Below are positions 6,072 to 13,359 of a stretch of 14,217 nucleotides of DNA, piece after piece. A program made the position numbers and the translations under genes. Positions within the stretch are counted from its first letter, which is position 1. Each line of letters begins with the position of its first letter. Location of the stretch: positions 1-14,217 of the forward strand of contig JAJFMK010000051.1 in NCBI GenBank assembly GCA_021772215.1, given 5' to 3'. The DNA comes from Chlamydiota bacterium (GTDB lineage Bacteria > Chlamydiota > Chlamydiia > Chlamydiales > JAJFMK01). Below the pieces are notes generated by a model, which saw only the letters and a list, made by a program, of their open reading frames with translations, was not told the origin of the DNA and made no database searches.

Positions 6072-6674
6072 ATGGCTATCAATTTTGACATCACACTACA
6101 GCTCCTTAGCTTGCAAAGGGATCTGAAAGAGACAGAAACAGACCGGACAAGTTTAGAAGAAAAGGTAGGCAAGTTATCAAGAGAGAAAAGAGCATTAGAG
6201 GATCAAATAGCTAAAGATCGGCCCTCTACTGAAATAGGAAAGTTAATCATTAAGGCTGAAATTATTGGTTTTCATTGCGCTCGGTGGTTGCTAATTGGAG
6301 GGGCACTTAGCCTTGCCACTCCAGCTGTTGGGGGAATAATTAGCATAGTGAATGCAACTTTAGGCGGGGGAATTTCCCTTGCGAATCCAGCTCTTTTGAG
6401 TAGTCTTCTCACAAAAGAGATACAACTTCAATATCTCTCTCAAGTAGGATTGAAAGCCCGCCTGATCGCATCAGACGCCAAAAATACTTTTAAAGAAGTA
6501 TCAAAAGATGAGGTTAGTCATCCGAACTTGTTAAAAATTATTCCTCTTCCCAACGTAACTCAAAAAGATATTGAAATTACAGCAAAAGAAGTTAAAGAGA
6601 TCTTCCAAAAAGAGCTGCCAGCTCTGTTTAGGGCTCTTGGAAATTTTTGGGCTAATGATATGAGAATATCATAA
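6072..6674 (+). CDS. Hypothetical protein with N-terminal coiled coil and central hydrophobic hairpin
   Basis: I do not recognise this 200-residue protein. Residues 10-47 are charged and heptad-like (SLQRDLKETETDR, then KLSREKRALEDQIAK), predicting a coiled coil. Residues 56-113 are strongly hydrophobic and rich in Gly, Ala and Ser (RWLLIGGALSLATPAVGGII and following), long enough for two membrane passes. The C-terminal third is charged and helical with KEVKEIFQKELPALF. An AAAGGA lies upstream of the ATG. No classical signal peptide precedes the coiled coil. Two close hydrophobic passes next to a coiled coil recall chlamydial inclusion membrane proteins, but similarity to any named Inc is not seen, so that role is only a guess. 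The upstream gene is a paralogue. It converges on acpP, with a hairpin between. Confidence 0.75.
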   Translation: MAINFDITLQLLSLQRDLKETETDRTSLEEKVGKLSREKRALEDQIAKDRPSTEIGKLIIKAEIIGFHCARWLLIGGALSLATPAVGGIISIVNATLGGGISLANPALLSSLLTKEIQLQYLSQVGLKARLIASDAKNTFKEVSKDEVSHPNLLKIIPLPNVTQKDIEITAKEVKEIFQKELPALFRALGNFWANDMRIS

Positions 6675-6678
6675 ATAG

Positions 6679-6704
6679 TTCGCGTCCGCAGGCGCGGACA
6701 CGAA
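6679..6704 (-). terminator. Hairpin between convergent genes, better fitted to the fab transcript
   Basis: TTCGCGTCCGC (6679-6689) pairs with GCGGACACGAA (6694-6704) around the loop AGGC. In plus-strand RNA the 11-position stem has one C-A mismatch. In minus-strand RNA the same position becomes a U-G wobble, so the stem is continuous. It lies 22 bp beyond the acpP stop and 5 bp beyond the stop of the hypothetical gene. Following bases are only moderately U-rich in both directions. It probably ends the fab operon and perhaps acts both ways. Confidence 0.6.
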
Positions 6705-6725
6705 ACTTTACCTTATAGATAGGCT

Positions 6726-6956
6726 TTAGGCGATCTTTTTGATGTATTCGATCACATCGCCAACGGTTTTAAGCTTCTCAGCCTCCTCTTCGGAGATCTC
6801 GCAGTTGAAACGCTCCTCAAAGGTCATGATTAACTCTGTTAAGTCGAGGGAATCTGCATTGAGATCCTCGATAAAGTTTTTTGAGGGGTTAACCTCCTCA
6901 CGGTCGACACCGAGCTGTTCGACAACGATGTCAATGACTTCTTCTTCTAATGCCAT
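6726..6956 (-). CDS. acpP: Acyl carrier protein
   Basis: The 76-residue acidic ACP carries growing acyl chains as thioesters on a phosphopantetheine arm and serves all Fab enzymes and LpxD in the cytoplasm. The attachment Ser36 lies in the canonical NADSLDLTEL motif. The four-helix layout, the C-terminal TVGDVIEYIKKIA and the length are standard. An AAAGGAGA ribosome binding site overlaps the stop region of fabG, which ends 10 bp upstream, so acpP is the last gene of a fabH-fabD-fabG-acpP operon. ACP is needed in excess over the enzymes; its strong ribosome binding site, compared with the others in the operon, fits that. Confidence 0.98.
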   Translation of the reverse strand: MALEEEVIDIVVEQLGVDREEVNPSKNFIEDLNADSLDLTELIMTFEERFNCEISEEEAEKLKTVGDVIEYIKKIA

Positions 6957-6966
6957 AATATCTCCT

Positions 6967-7701
6967 TTACATAATCATTCCACCATCCACCGAAAGCACC
7001 TGACCTGTCATGTAGTTTGACAAAGGGGACGCCAAAAAGAGTGCCACAAAGGCAATCTCCTCGGGCTGACCAATGCGTTTCATAGGAATCTGATCCACAA
7101 TGGCCTGCTTTTGCGTAGAGCTTAAACTATCTGTCATTTTTGTCTCAATATAACCGGGCGCAATACAGTTAACTTGTACGCGGCCAGCCAACTCTTTAGC
7201 AAGCGATTTTGAGAATCCGATCATCCCCGCTTTAGAGGCGGCGTAGTTGGTTTGGCCCGGATTTCCCATCAGACCGACAACAGATGTGACGTTAATTACC
7301 TTCCCCTTTTTTGCCTTTAGCATGGGACGCAAAACCGCTTTGCAGCTGTTGTAGCAGGACTTCAAATTGATCGAGAGCACATCATCCCAGTCACTCTCAT
7401 CCATACGCATCAAGAGTTTATCTTTTGTGATACCGGCGCAGTTGATAAGCACATCGATCGGCCCAACATCGGCTAAAATCTGTTTAATCGCAGCATCGAC
7501 AGCCGCGTGGTCTGCCACATCAACTGCCATAAAGGAGACATTCTGACCTAAACTTTTGGCTACCTCGTCCCCTTTTTCCTGATTGCGTCCAAAGAGAACA
7601 AGTTTTGCCCCATTTTGAGCAAAGAGCTCAGCAATGGCCTTGCCGATTCCGGATGTTCCCCCAGTGATCACAACAACTTCATCTTTAAGATTAACTTCCA
7701 T
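6967..7701 (-). CDS. fabG: 3-oxoacyl-[acyl-carrier-protein] reductase
   Basis: This 244-residue short-chain dehydrogenase uses NADPH to reduce 3-ketoacyl-ACP to 3-hydroxyacyl-ACP, the first reduction of the elongation cycle. The Rossmann glycine motif TGGTSGIG is at residues 13-20, and NCAG at 87-90 replaces the common NAAG. The catalytic set is Asn112 (in SINLKS), Ser140, Tyr153 and Lys157 (YAASK). The C-terminus SVDGGMIM is typical. The ATG at 7701 follows the fabD stop after 3 bp. Its product 3-hydroxyacyl-ACP is also the acyl donor used by LpxD, encoded at the right of the window. No anomaly was seen. Confidence 0.97.
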   Translation of the reverse strand: MEVNLKDEVVVITGGTSGIGKAIAELFAQNGAKLVLFGRNQEKGDEVAKSLGQNVSFMAVDVADHAAVDAAIKQILADVGPIDVLINCAGITKDKLLMRMDESDWDDVLSINLKSCYNSCKAVLRPMLKAKKGKVINVTSVVGLMGNPGQTNYAASKAGMIGFSKSLAKELAGRVQVNCIAPGYIETKMTDSLSSTQKQAIVDQIPMKRIGQPEEIAFVALFLASPLSNYMTGQVLSVDGGMIM

Positions 7702-7704
7702 TCT

Positions 7705-8634
7705 CTATCCTGCCAGTTTTTCTAAATCTTCAACCTTTTCAATCGACGTTGTGGTTGCCAGCTTACAAATTTTGCGGTTGAGGCCTGCCAAAACGCGTCC
7801 ACAACCCATCTCGATATACTGTTCGACACCCGCCCCTTCCATCTTTTTCACCCCCTGCTCCCAACGGACAGAGCTGTAGACCTGCTGTTCAAGAAGGGCA
7901 GGAATCGATGGGATCTCACTAACAAAATCTCCTGGAACATTCATCACAATCTCGATGGGCCCCTCTTTAAAAGAGACGGCCTGCAGAGACTCTTTGAGGC
8001 GTCTTGCGGCGCTCTTCATCAAACCAGAGTGGAAGGCACCCGCCACCTTCAGCGGCTGAACGCGCTTGGCGCCGTCAGTGAGAAGGGCTGCGCTGGCCAC
8101 CTCGACTCCCTTAGGAGTTCCTGAGATGACAATCTGTCCTGGAGAGTTGTAGTTAGCGACCCAAAGATCATTTGGCATATTGAGTGTGCGGCAGGCGGCG
8201 TCGACGGCATCAGCTGAGAGCCCCAAAACAACCGCCATACTGCCGACAGTTTCAAGGCACGCCTCGTGCATAAAGGAGCCGCGATCTCTCACAAGCAATA
8301 GGGCATCTTCAAACTTTAACCTCTCGGCTGCAACTAGGGCAGTATACTCACCTAAGCTTAAACCTGCTGCCACATCAGCTTTGAGGTCCGGACAGAGAGA
8401 TTGGACCGTACGCAGTATTGCCATGCTCGTCACAAAGATTCCCAGCTGGCTGTTGCAGGTTTCGGTCAGCTTATCTTCGGGTCCCTCAAAGATAATCTTG
8501 GAGAGGTTCATTTTCAACAAATCATCAGATTGTTCAAAGAGCTCTTTAGCTATGGGGTAGTTGTCATAAAAACTCCTACCCATCCCTACGTATTGAGCAC
8601 CTTGCCCAGGAAAAATAAAGGCTCTTTTACTCAT
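7705..8634 (-). CDS. fabD: Malonyl CoA-acyl carrier protein transacylase
   Basis: FabD moves malonyl groups from CoA to ACP, supplying the extender unit for fatty acid synthesis. With the ATG at 8634 the protein has 309 residues, a normal length. Motifs: FPGQGAQYVGMG near the N-terminus (Gln11 of the oxyanion site), the nucleophile Ser93 in GLSLGEYTAL, Arg118 in RDRGS and the catalytic His202 in AGAFHSGLM. The frame also opens at a TTG at 8658, 8 codons earlier, but that start would overlap fabH by 23 bp. The ATG has an AAAGGTGG ribosome binding site 9 nt upstream and gives the expected MSKRAFIFPGQG N-terminus. It follows the fabH stop after 1 bp. Confidence 0.97.
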   Translation of the reverse strand: MSKRAFIFPGQGAQYVGMGRSFYDNYPIAKELFEQSDDLLKMNLSKIIFEGPEDKLTETCNSQLGIFVTSMAILRTVQSLCPDLKADVAAGLSLGEYTALVAAERLKFEDALLLVRDRGSFMHEACLETVGSMAVVLGLSADAVDAACRTLNMPNDLWVANYNSPGQIVISGTPKGVEVASAALLTDGAKRVQPLKVAGAFHSGLMKSAARRLKESLQAVSFKEGPIEIVMNVPGDFVSEIPSIPALLEQQVYSSVRWEQGVKKMEGAGVEQYIEMGCGRVLAGLNRKICKLATTTSIEKVEDLEKLAG

Positions 8635-8635
8635 A

Positions 8636-9631
8636 TTAGTTAGCCACCTTTGTGACAATAGAGGCGCCCCAGGTCAGTCCCCCCCCAAAAACCACTAAGA
8701 GCAGATGCTCTCCCACCTCAATGGTCTCAGCTTGTGTCAGCTCGTCGAGTGCGATAGCGACTGTAGAGGCGCTGGTATTTCCATATTTTTGAATTGTCTT
8801 ATATACCTTATTGGGATCGACGTTCATATATTTACCGACGGCATCAATGATGCGTAAGTTGGCCTGGTGCGGCACAACCCAAGAGATCTGCTCCTTTGTT
8901 AAGCCGGCCTGCTCCATACATCTTTCAGAGGCGCTTGTCATCCGTCGAACGGCATGTTTGAAGGTCTCCCTTCCTTCCATTTTGATAAAGTGCTCTTTGG
9001 AAGCAACAGTCTCACCCGTTGGAGGAAGCTTAACGCCGCCGCCTGGGATATAGACTAGGTTATAGCAGCTTCCGTCGGAGCCTAAAGAGCAGGCGTCGAT
9101 CGAAAAGCCGGGACCCTCTGTCGAAATCACAGCGCTTCCTGACCCATCACCAAACAGTACACAGGTGTTGCGATCCTCATAATCTGTAAAGGCGGAGAGC
9201 TTTTCAGGTGAGACGAGAAGGACATGTTTATATAGACCCGACTCGACATAGGCTTTTGCCACAGAGAGTCCATAGATAAAGCCGCTGCAGGCAGCCTGAA
9301 GATCAAAGGCGGCTACATCGTTGCTAAGTCCCAGCTTCTGCTGAACGACGCAGGCGGTGTTGGCTACCAGGTAATCGGGCGTACAGGTGGCCACAATAAC
9401 ACAGTCAATTTGATCTTTAGAGATACCGGAGCGTTCAAGCGCTACTAGCGAACTCTTAACGGCTAAATCAGATGTATGCTCATCAGGAGCCGCTATGCGT
9501 CTCTCCTTAATTCCAACACGGGAGGTGATCCACTCATCAGTGGTATCGACAATCTTCTCTAGGTCACTATTGGAGAGAACCTTAGAGGGAAGATAGGACC
9601 CCATCCCGATGATTCGCGCTTTTTTTTGCAT
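8636..9631 (-). CDS. fabH: 3-oxoacyl-[acyl-carrier-protein] synthase III
   Basis: FabH starts each fatty acid chain by condensing acetyl-CoA (or a branched acyl-CoA) with malonyl-ACP. The 331-residue protein has the catalytic triad Cys115 (DLQAACSGFIYGL), His255 (VPHQANLRI) and Asn285 (KYGNTSAS), and the CoA-binding N-terminal segment DEWITSRVGIKERR. The C-terminal VVFGGGLTWGAS is standard. It is the first gene of the minus-strand operon and is divergent from recR, with an 82-bp spacer carrying a good promoter. Primer preference (acetyl or branched) cannot be read with certainty. Confidence 0.98.
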   Translation of the reverse strand: MQKKARIIGMGSYLPSKVLSNSDLEKIVDTTDEWITSRVGIKERRIAAPDEHTSDLAVKSSLVALERSGISKDQIDCVIVATCTPDYLVANTACVVQQKLGLSNDVAAFDLQAACSGFIYGLSVAKAYVESGLYKHVLLVSPEKLSAFTDYEDRNTCVLFGDGSGSAVISTEGPGFSIDACSLGSDGSCYNLVYIPGGGVKLPPTGETVASKEHFIKMEGRETFKHAVRRMTSASERCMEQAGLTKEQISWVVPHQANLRIIDAVGKYMNVDPNKVYKTIQKYGNTSASTVAIALDELTQAETIEVGEHLLLVVFGGGLTWGASIVTKVAN

Positions 9632-9660
9632 TCAAATCCTAAATTGAAAAATTAATATCT

Positions 9661-9689
9661 ATTTTACCACAGGTTGAAAAAAAAGTCGA
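9661..9689 (-). promoter_or_regulatory. Extended -10 promoter of the fabHDG-acpP operon
   Basis: On the minus strand the -10 is TAAAAT (9661-9666), preceded by TGG so that it forms an extended -10 (TGnTAAAAT). The -35 is TCGACT (9684-9689), matching TTGACA at 4 of 6, with a 17-bp spacer that contains an eight-T run. The distance to the fabH start codon is about 30 nt. Spacing, position and the extended -10 fit a sigma-70/sigma-66 type promoter. It is a prediction by eye. Confidence 0.5.
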
Positions 9690-9713
9690 AGATCTAATGG
9701 AAAATTAGGTATT

Positions 9714-10319
9714 GTGTCACTTATGCAGTACCCGGAACATCTTGAAAAAATCATTACGACTTTCCGTAAATTACCCGGCGTGGGCGGACGAACGGCTGAG
9801 CGCTTTGCCTTCGATCTTCTCACTTGGGAGGAGGCGCAGCTCGCCGCCTTTGCCAAACTAATCGATGAGACCCCTCAAAAGATTGAAAGCTGCTCAAATT
9901 GCGGCGCGCTTTGTGAAAGGCAAAGCTGCAATTTTTGCCAAAACACAAAACGGCACCAGCAGATCCTCTGCATCGTTTCTTCACCAAAAGAGATCTTCTC
10001 AATTGAAAAGACAGGACACTACCGCGGACTCTACCATGTGATCGACGATCTTCTCTCGCCATTAGATAATAGGGCGCCCTCAGCTGTCACGATTCAAAAG
10101 CTAAAGCAGCGAATCAAAAGTTTAGGAGTGAAAGAAATTTTAATCGCCTTTAATGCTTCATTGGAAGGCGACGCCACAGCCCATTTTCTCAAAGAGGAAT
10201 TACTAGACTTTAACCTCCCCATCTATCGCCTCGCCTTCGGTCTTCCGATGGGAAGCTCTATTGAATTTGCAGATCCCGGAACATTAGGCCGCGCGCTAAC
10301 ACACAAAGCCTTGTTCTAA
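9714..10319 (+). CDS. recR: Recombination mediator protein RecR
   Basis: RecR works with RecF/RecO to load RecA on gapped single-stranded DNA. The 201 residues show a helix-hairpin-helix at the N-terminus (FRKLPGVGGRTAERFAF), a Cys4 zinc finger (CSNCGALCERQSCNFC, residues 60-75), and a Toprim domain with ILCIVSSPKEIFSIEKTG and GLYHVIDDLLSPLDN. A later AFNASLEGDATAHFL matches the RecR nucleotide-facing motif, and the C-terminus is GLPMGSSIEFADPGTLGRAL. The frame opens at GTG 9714; an ATG three codons on (9723) is equally plausible, and neither has a well-spaced ribosome binding site. It is divergent from fabH, an arrangement also found in Chlamydia. A function in DNA repair is firm from family membership. 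Confidence 0.96.
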   Translation: MSLMQYPEHLEKIITTFRKLPGVGGRTAERFAFDLLTWEEAQLAAFAKLIDETPQKIESCSNCGALCERQSCNFCQNTKRHQQILCIVSSPKEIFSIEKTGHYRGLYHVIDDLLSPLDNRAPSAVTIQKLKQRIKSLGVKEILIAFNASLEGDATAHFLKEELLDFNLPIYRLAFGLPMGSSIEFADPGTLGRALTHKALF

Positions 10320-10346
10320 TTGCATTTATCGCCCTTCCTATATTAT
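10320..10346 (+). promoter_or_regulatory. Possible promoter of the bamA-skp-lpxD unit
   Basis: TTGCAT (10320-10325) and TATTAT (10341-10346, 5 of 6 to TATAAT) lie 15 bp apart, directly after the recR stop and about 30 bp before the bamA ATG. The spacer is shorter than the ideal 17 bp and the -35 is weak, so this is tentative. Confidence 0.35.
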
Positions 10347-10375
10347 GATGTGACGACTGTAACGAGTTGAATTTG

Positions 10376-12745
10376 ATGAAAACTAGATTTACATTTCTCT
10401 TCTTAGTCCTACCCCTGGTCCTTTTTGCCCAGATGTTGCCCTATGACAACCAGGTTGTTGAATATGTCAACATTGAATTGATGACGTCTGGTGATCGTAC
10501 GCCTCATGGGCGCGCCTCCGTTTTAAGTCGGATGGGCGTCAAAAAAGGGGGTCTCTTTTCACAGACTCAGTTTGACCGCGACCTCAAAGCGCTCGCACAA
10601 GAGTATGATTGGGTCGAGCCCTATGTAACATCTAGTAATGGGCAGATTCAGATTATGATTAGGATCTGGTCAAAGCCGATGATCCGCTCGATTAAATATT
10701 GCGGTAATAGCGAGGTTCGAACATCGGAACTCCATAGCGAATTGGGCATCTCTCCTTTCACCATCTTCGACCGCGTCGCTTTTAACAAGGCGGTCCATGG
10801 CCTTCGCACTTACTACGTCAAAAAGGGCTACTTTGAATCGAATGTCACCTATAACCTCATCCGTGACGACGAATGTAACGAGGTGGATGTCGAGGTCGTC
10901 GTTCAAGAAGGACGATCGGGACGAATCAAAGAGATCTGCTTTTCTGGCGTGAGCAACGATGAGATGAATGACATCGTCGATCTGATGGTGACTCAGCGAT
11001 GGAACCTCGTTAACTATGTCTTAGAAGATTCCGGGTATTATAATGAGGACAAGGTCCAGTATGACCAGATTCAGGTACTCAGCTACCTCCAAAATCTCGG
11101 CTATGCCGACGCCAAAGTAGAGTTCTCCATCACCGGCGCCGGACGTCCGCGCTGGATCAACCTCCACATTCATGTCTGCAAAGGAACGCAATACCGCTTT
11201 GGCGAGATCTCCTATGCAGGAAACTGCGTCTATGAAGATGACACGATCGAAAAGTTGATCTGTATTAATGAGGGCGACTGCTTCTCTCCTGATGCGATGC
11301 GAAAGGCTCTTCAAAATCTTCAAGACGCATACGGCATCAAAGGCTACATCGAAACGATTGTCGACAACGACCTCAACCTCGATCCCGATAGTCCCAGCTA
11401 TAGCGTCCATTTCGATATCGATGAGGGCGAGCAGTATCGCGTCGGCTTGATCCGAGTCTTTGGAAATAATTTTACACAGACGCGCGTCCTGCTCCACGAA
11501 TCACTCCTTGTTCCCGGCGAGGTGTTTAATATTATGCGCCTTAAGGCCACTGAAGAGCGTCTGCGCAACATCGGCTACTTCGATACAGTCAACGTCTATG
11601 CTGTAAGAACTTCTAGCGACTCCCCTCTTGGCGACTGCTACCGCGATGTCCATATCGAAGTGAAGGAGACCGCCACAGGAAACGTCGGTGCCTTCTTAGG
11701 ATTTAGCACCGGTGATGACCTCGCAGGAGGTTTTAACATCACGGAGAAAAACTTTAATATCCGCGGCCTCAACTACAAAGAGTTGATGAAATATGGTCCA
11801 CGCGTCTTGAAGGGTGGCGGCGAATACATACACTTCACCGCACAGTTTGGACAGAAGATTAATAACTACGTCCTCTCCTGGACAAAGCCCTATTTCCGTG
11901 ATACTGCCTGGGTTGTTGGCGTTGACTTTGAGCGCAGCTTTAACCGCGCCGTTGCCAAAGACTATGACCTTGTCGCCCACTCCATTCGACTCCAAGCAAG
12001 ACGTCCTCTTAACGCTTTTACCTCCTTTGGAGGCCACTACCGCATCAATGACTCAAATGTGCGTATCACAGATGGTAAGAAGAGCCAACAGCTTCGCGAA
12101 GCAGCCAAACATGATGGCTTGATTAGTGGCGCCGGTCTACAGCTCTCCTACAACTCAACAAACCATCCTTTGAGGCCCACTGACGGTCTCAAGTCGGTCT
12201 TCAGTTCCGAATTTGTCGGCCTTGGCGGCAGCGCCCACTTCCTCTCGTTCGCCTATATCAACAGCCTCTACTTCTGGGCAGGCCAAGATGGGGCTCTACG
12301 GTTGCGTGCCGACTTTAAAACAATTCAGACTTTTGACAGTCCTGGAAGAGGCGAAGATGACCTTGCGACGGTACCGCTCAACGAGAGGCTGCTCTTAGGT
12401 GGTGACTATCAAGTGCGCGGCTACCGCCCCTATGCGATCGGCCCTAAATTTACAGACACATCAGATCCGCGCGGAGGGCTCTCTTTGGCTCTTCTCTCGG
12501 CAGAATATGATTACTTCTTCCATCAAAAATTGCAGCTTTTTGCCTTTGCCGACGCGGGAAATGTCTTCGAAAAATCGTGGCGCCAATTTGACCTAACCCG
12601 TCTAAAGACCTCAGTAGGTGTCGGTGCGAAGATGCACCTGATGCCGGGTGCCCCTCCCGTGATTATCGGGTATGGCTGGCCGCTCAATGCAGATAGTCGT
12701 TCAGACGTGAAGAATTTCTTTATCTCAATGGGAGCTAAATTCTAA
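10376..12745 (+). CDS. bamA: Outer membrane protein assembly factor BamA (Omp85)
   Basis: BamA folds and inserts beta-barrel proteins into the outer membrane. With the ATG at 10376 it has 789 residues: a signal peptide (MKTRFTFLFLVLPLVLFAQ), about five POTRA repeats over residues 25-420, and a C-terminal 16-strand barrel. The last POTRA shows FGNNFTQTRVLLHESLLVPG. The barrel carries the lid-loop motif VRGYRPY at 680-686, the key Omp85 residue being Arg681, and ends in Phe, the usual outer membrane signal. The frame opens at a TTG at 10367, but ATG 10376 is preferred for spacing to GAG. It is followed by skp (24 bp) and lpxD, the typical order in Gram-negatives and Chlamydia. Base use here is clearly more GC-rich than in the left half. 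Confidence 0.97.
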   Translation: MKTRFTFLFLVLPLVLFAQMLPYDNQVVEYVNIELMTSGDRTPHGRASVLSRMGVKKGGLFSQTQFDRDLKALAQEYDWVEPYVTSSNGQIQIMIRIWSKPMIRSIKYCGNSEVRTSELHSELGISPFTIFDRVAFNKAVHGLRTYYVKKGYFESNVTYNLIRDDECNEVDVEVVVQEGRSGRIKEICFSGVSNDEMNDIVDLMVTQRWNLVNYVLEDSGYYNEDKVQYDQIQVLSYLQNLGYADAKVEFSITGAGRPRWINLHIHVCKGTQYRFGEISYAGNCVYEDDTIEKLICINEGDCFSPDAMRKALQNLQDAYGIKGYIETIVDNDLNLDPDSPSYSVHFDIDEGEQYRVGLIRVFGNNFTQTRVLLHESLLVPGEVFNIMRLKATEERLRNIGYFDTVNVYAVRTSSDSPLGDCYRDVHIEVKETATGNVGAFLGFSTGDDLAGGFNITEKNFNIRGLNYKELMKYGPRVLKGGGEYIHFTAQFGQKINNYVLSWTKPYFRDTAWVVGVDFERSFNRAVAKDYDLVAHSIRLQARRPLNAFTSFGGHYRINDSNVRITDGKKSQQLREAAKHDGLISGAGLQLSYNSTNHPLRPTDGLKSVFSSEFVGLGGSAHFLSFAYINSLYFWAGQDGALRLRADFKTIQTFDSPGRGEDDLATVPLNERLLLGGDYQVRGYRPYAIGPKFTDTSDPRGGLSLALLSAEYDYFFHQKLQLFAFADAGNVFEKSWRQFDLTRLKTSVGVGAKMHLMPGAPPVIIGYGWPLNADSRSDVKNFFISMGAKF

Positions 12746-12769
12746 TCACTAGTTTAAGGAGAGAATAAA

Positions 12770-13354
12770 ATGGAAAAGAAGAGCTGGAAAAACATGACAG
12801 CACTGTTGGCCTTCACGGGTCTTCTACTAAGCGCAAGCCCTCTGGCTGCGGACATAGACATTGGAGTTGTCGACTTCAAAGTATGCGTTGAGAAGTCAAA
12901 GCAGGGTAAAGAGGAGCAGGAGAGCTTCGATAAGATGAAGGTGCAGATGGAGTCTGTTCTCGCTGAGAAGGAGAAGGTCCTCACAGATCTAGCACAGAAG
13001 CTTCAAGACCCTGACTACCTCGACAGCATCTCTGCTGAAGCGGAGACTGAGATGAAGCGTAAATTCCGCACGCTTAGCCAGGAGATGAGTCAGCTACAGC
13101 AGCAGTACTACCAGGTCCTACAGCAGGCACACTACAAAGTGGTTCAGCAGATCAATGAATTGATTTCAGAAGCGTCAAAAACTGTCGCTGCAGACGGAGG
13201 TCTTGATCTGATCTTAAACGACGAAAATACCTACTACGCCTCTAAGGCTCTCGATGTAACTGAAAAGGTTATTGCAGAGATGGACAAAAATTTCTCTGAG
13301 AAGCCGAAAGAGGAAGACGAAAACGCCCTAAAAGGCATGTTTCCAGGAAAATAA
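12770..13354 (+). CDS. skp: Periplasmic chaperone Skp/OmpH
   Basis: Skp holds unfolded outer membrane proteins in the periplasm and delivers them to BamA. The 194-residue precursor has a signal peptide with probable cleavage after ASPLAA (residue 27), then the beta strand IGVVDFKVCVEKSKQG of the OmpH core. A long alpha-helical, Gln/Lys/Glu-rich arm follows (about 45-135), then the returning strand GGLDLILNDENTYYAS, which is typical of the family. A charged tail of about 30 residues (KPKEEDENALKGM) extends past the core. An AAGGAG ribosome binding site precedes the ATG. It lies between bamA and lpxD with gaps of 24 and 5 bp. In Chlamydia the same gene is called ompH. Confidence 0.93.
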   Translation: MEKKSWKNMTALLAFTGLLLSASPLAADIDIGVVDFKVCVEKSKQGKEEQESFDKMKVQMESVLAEKEKVLTDLAQKLQDPDYLDSISAEAETEMKRKFRTLSQEMSQLQQQYYQVLQQAHYKVVQQINELISEASKTVAADGGLDLILNDENTYYASKALDVTEKVIAEMDKNFSEKPKEEDENALKGMFPGK

Positions 13355-13359
13355 TAGAT

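Noticed and set aside
8635..8658. TTG start extending FabD by 8 residues
   Set aside because: It overlaps fabH and adds MSQRWLTN before a standard FabD N-terminus; the ATG at 8634 has a good ribosome binding site.
11021..11497. 158-residue minus-strand frame inside bamA
   Set aside because: It is an antisense shadow of the POTRA region, with no ribosome binding site and no family resemblance.
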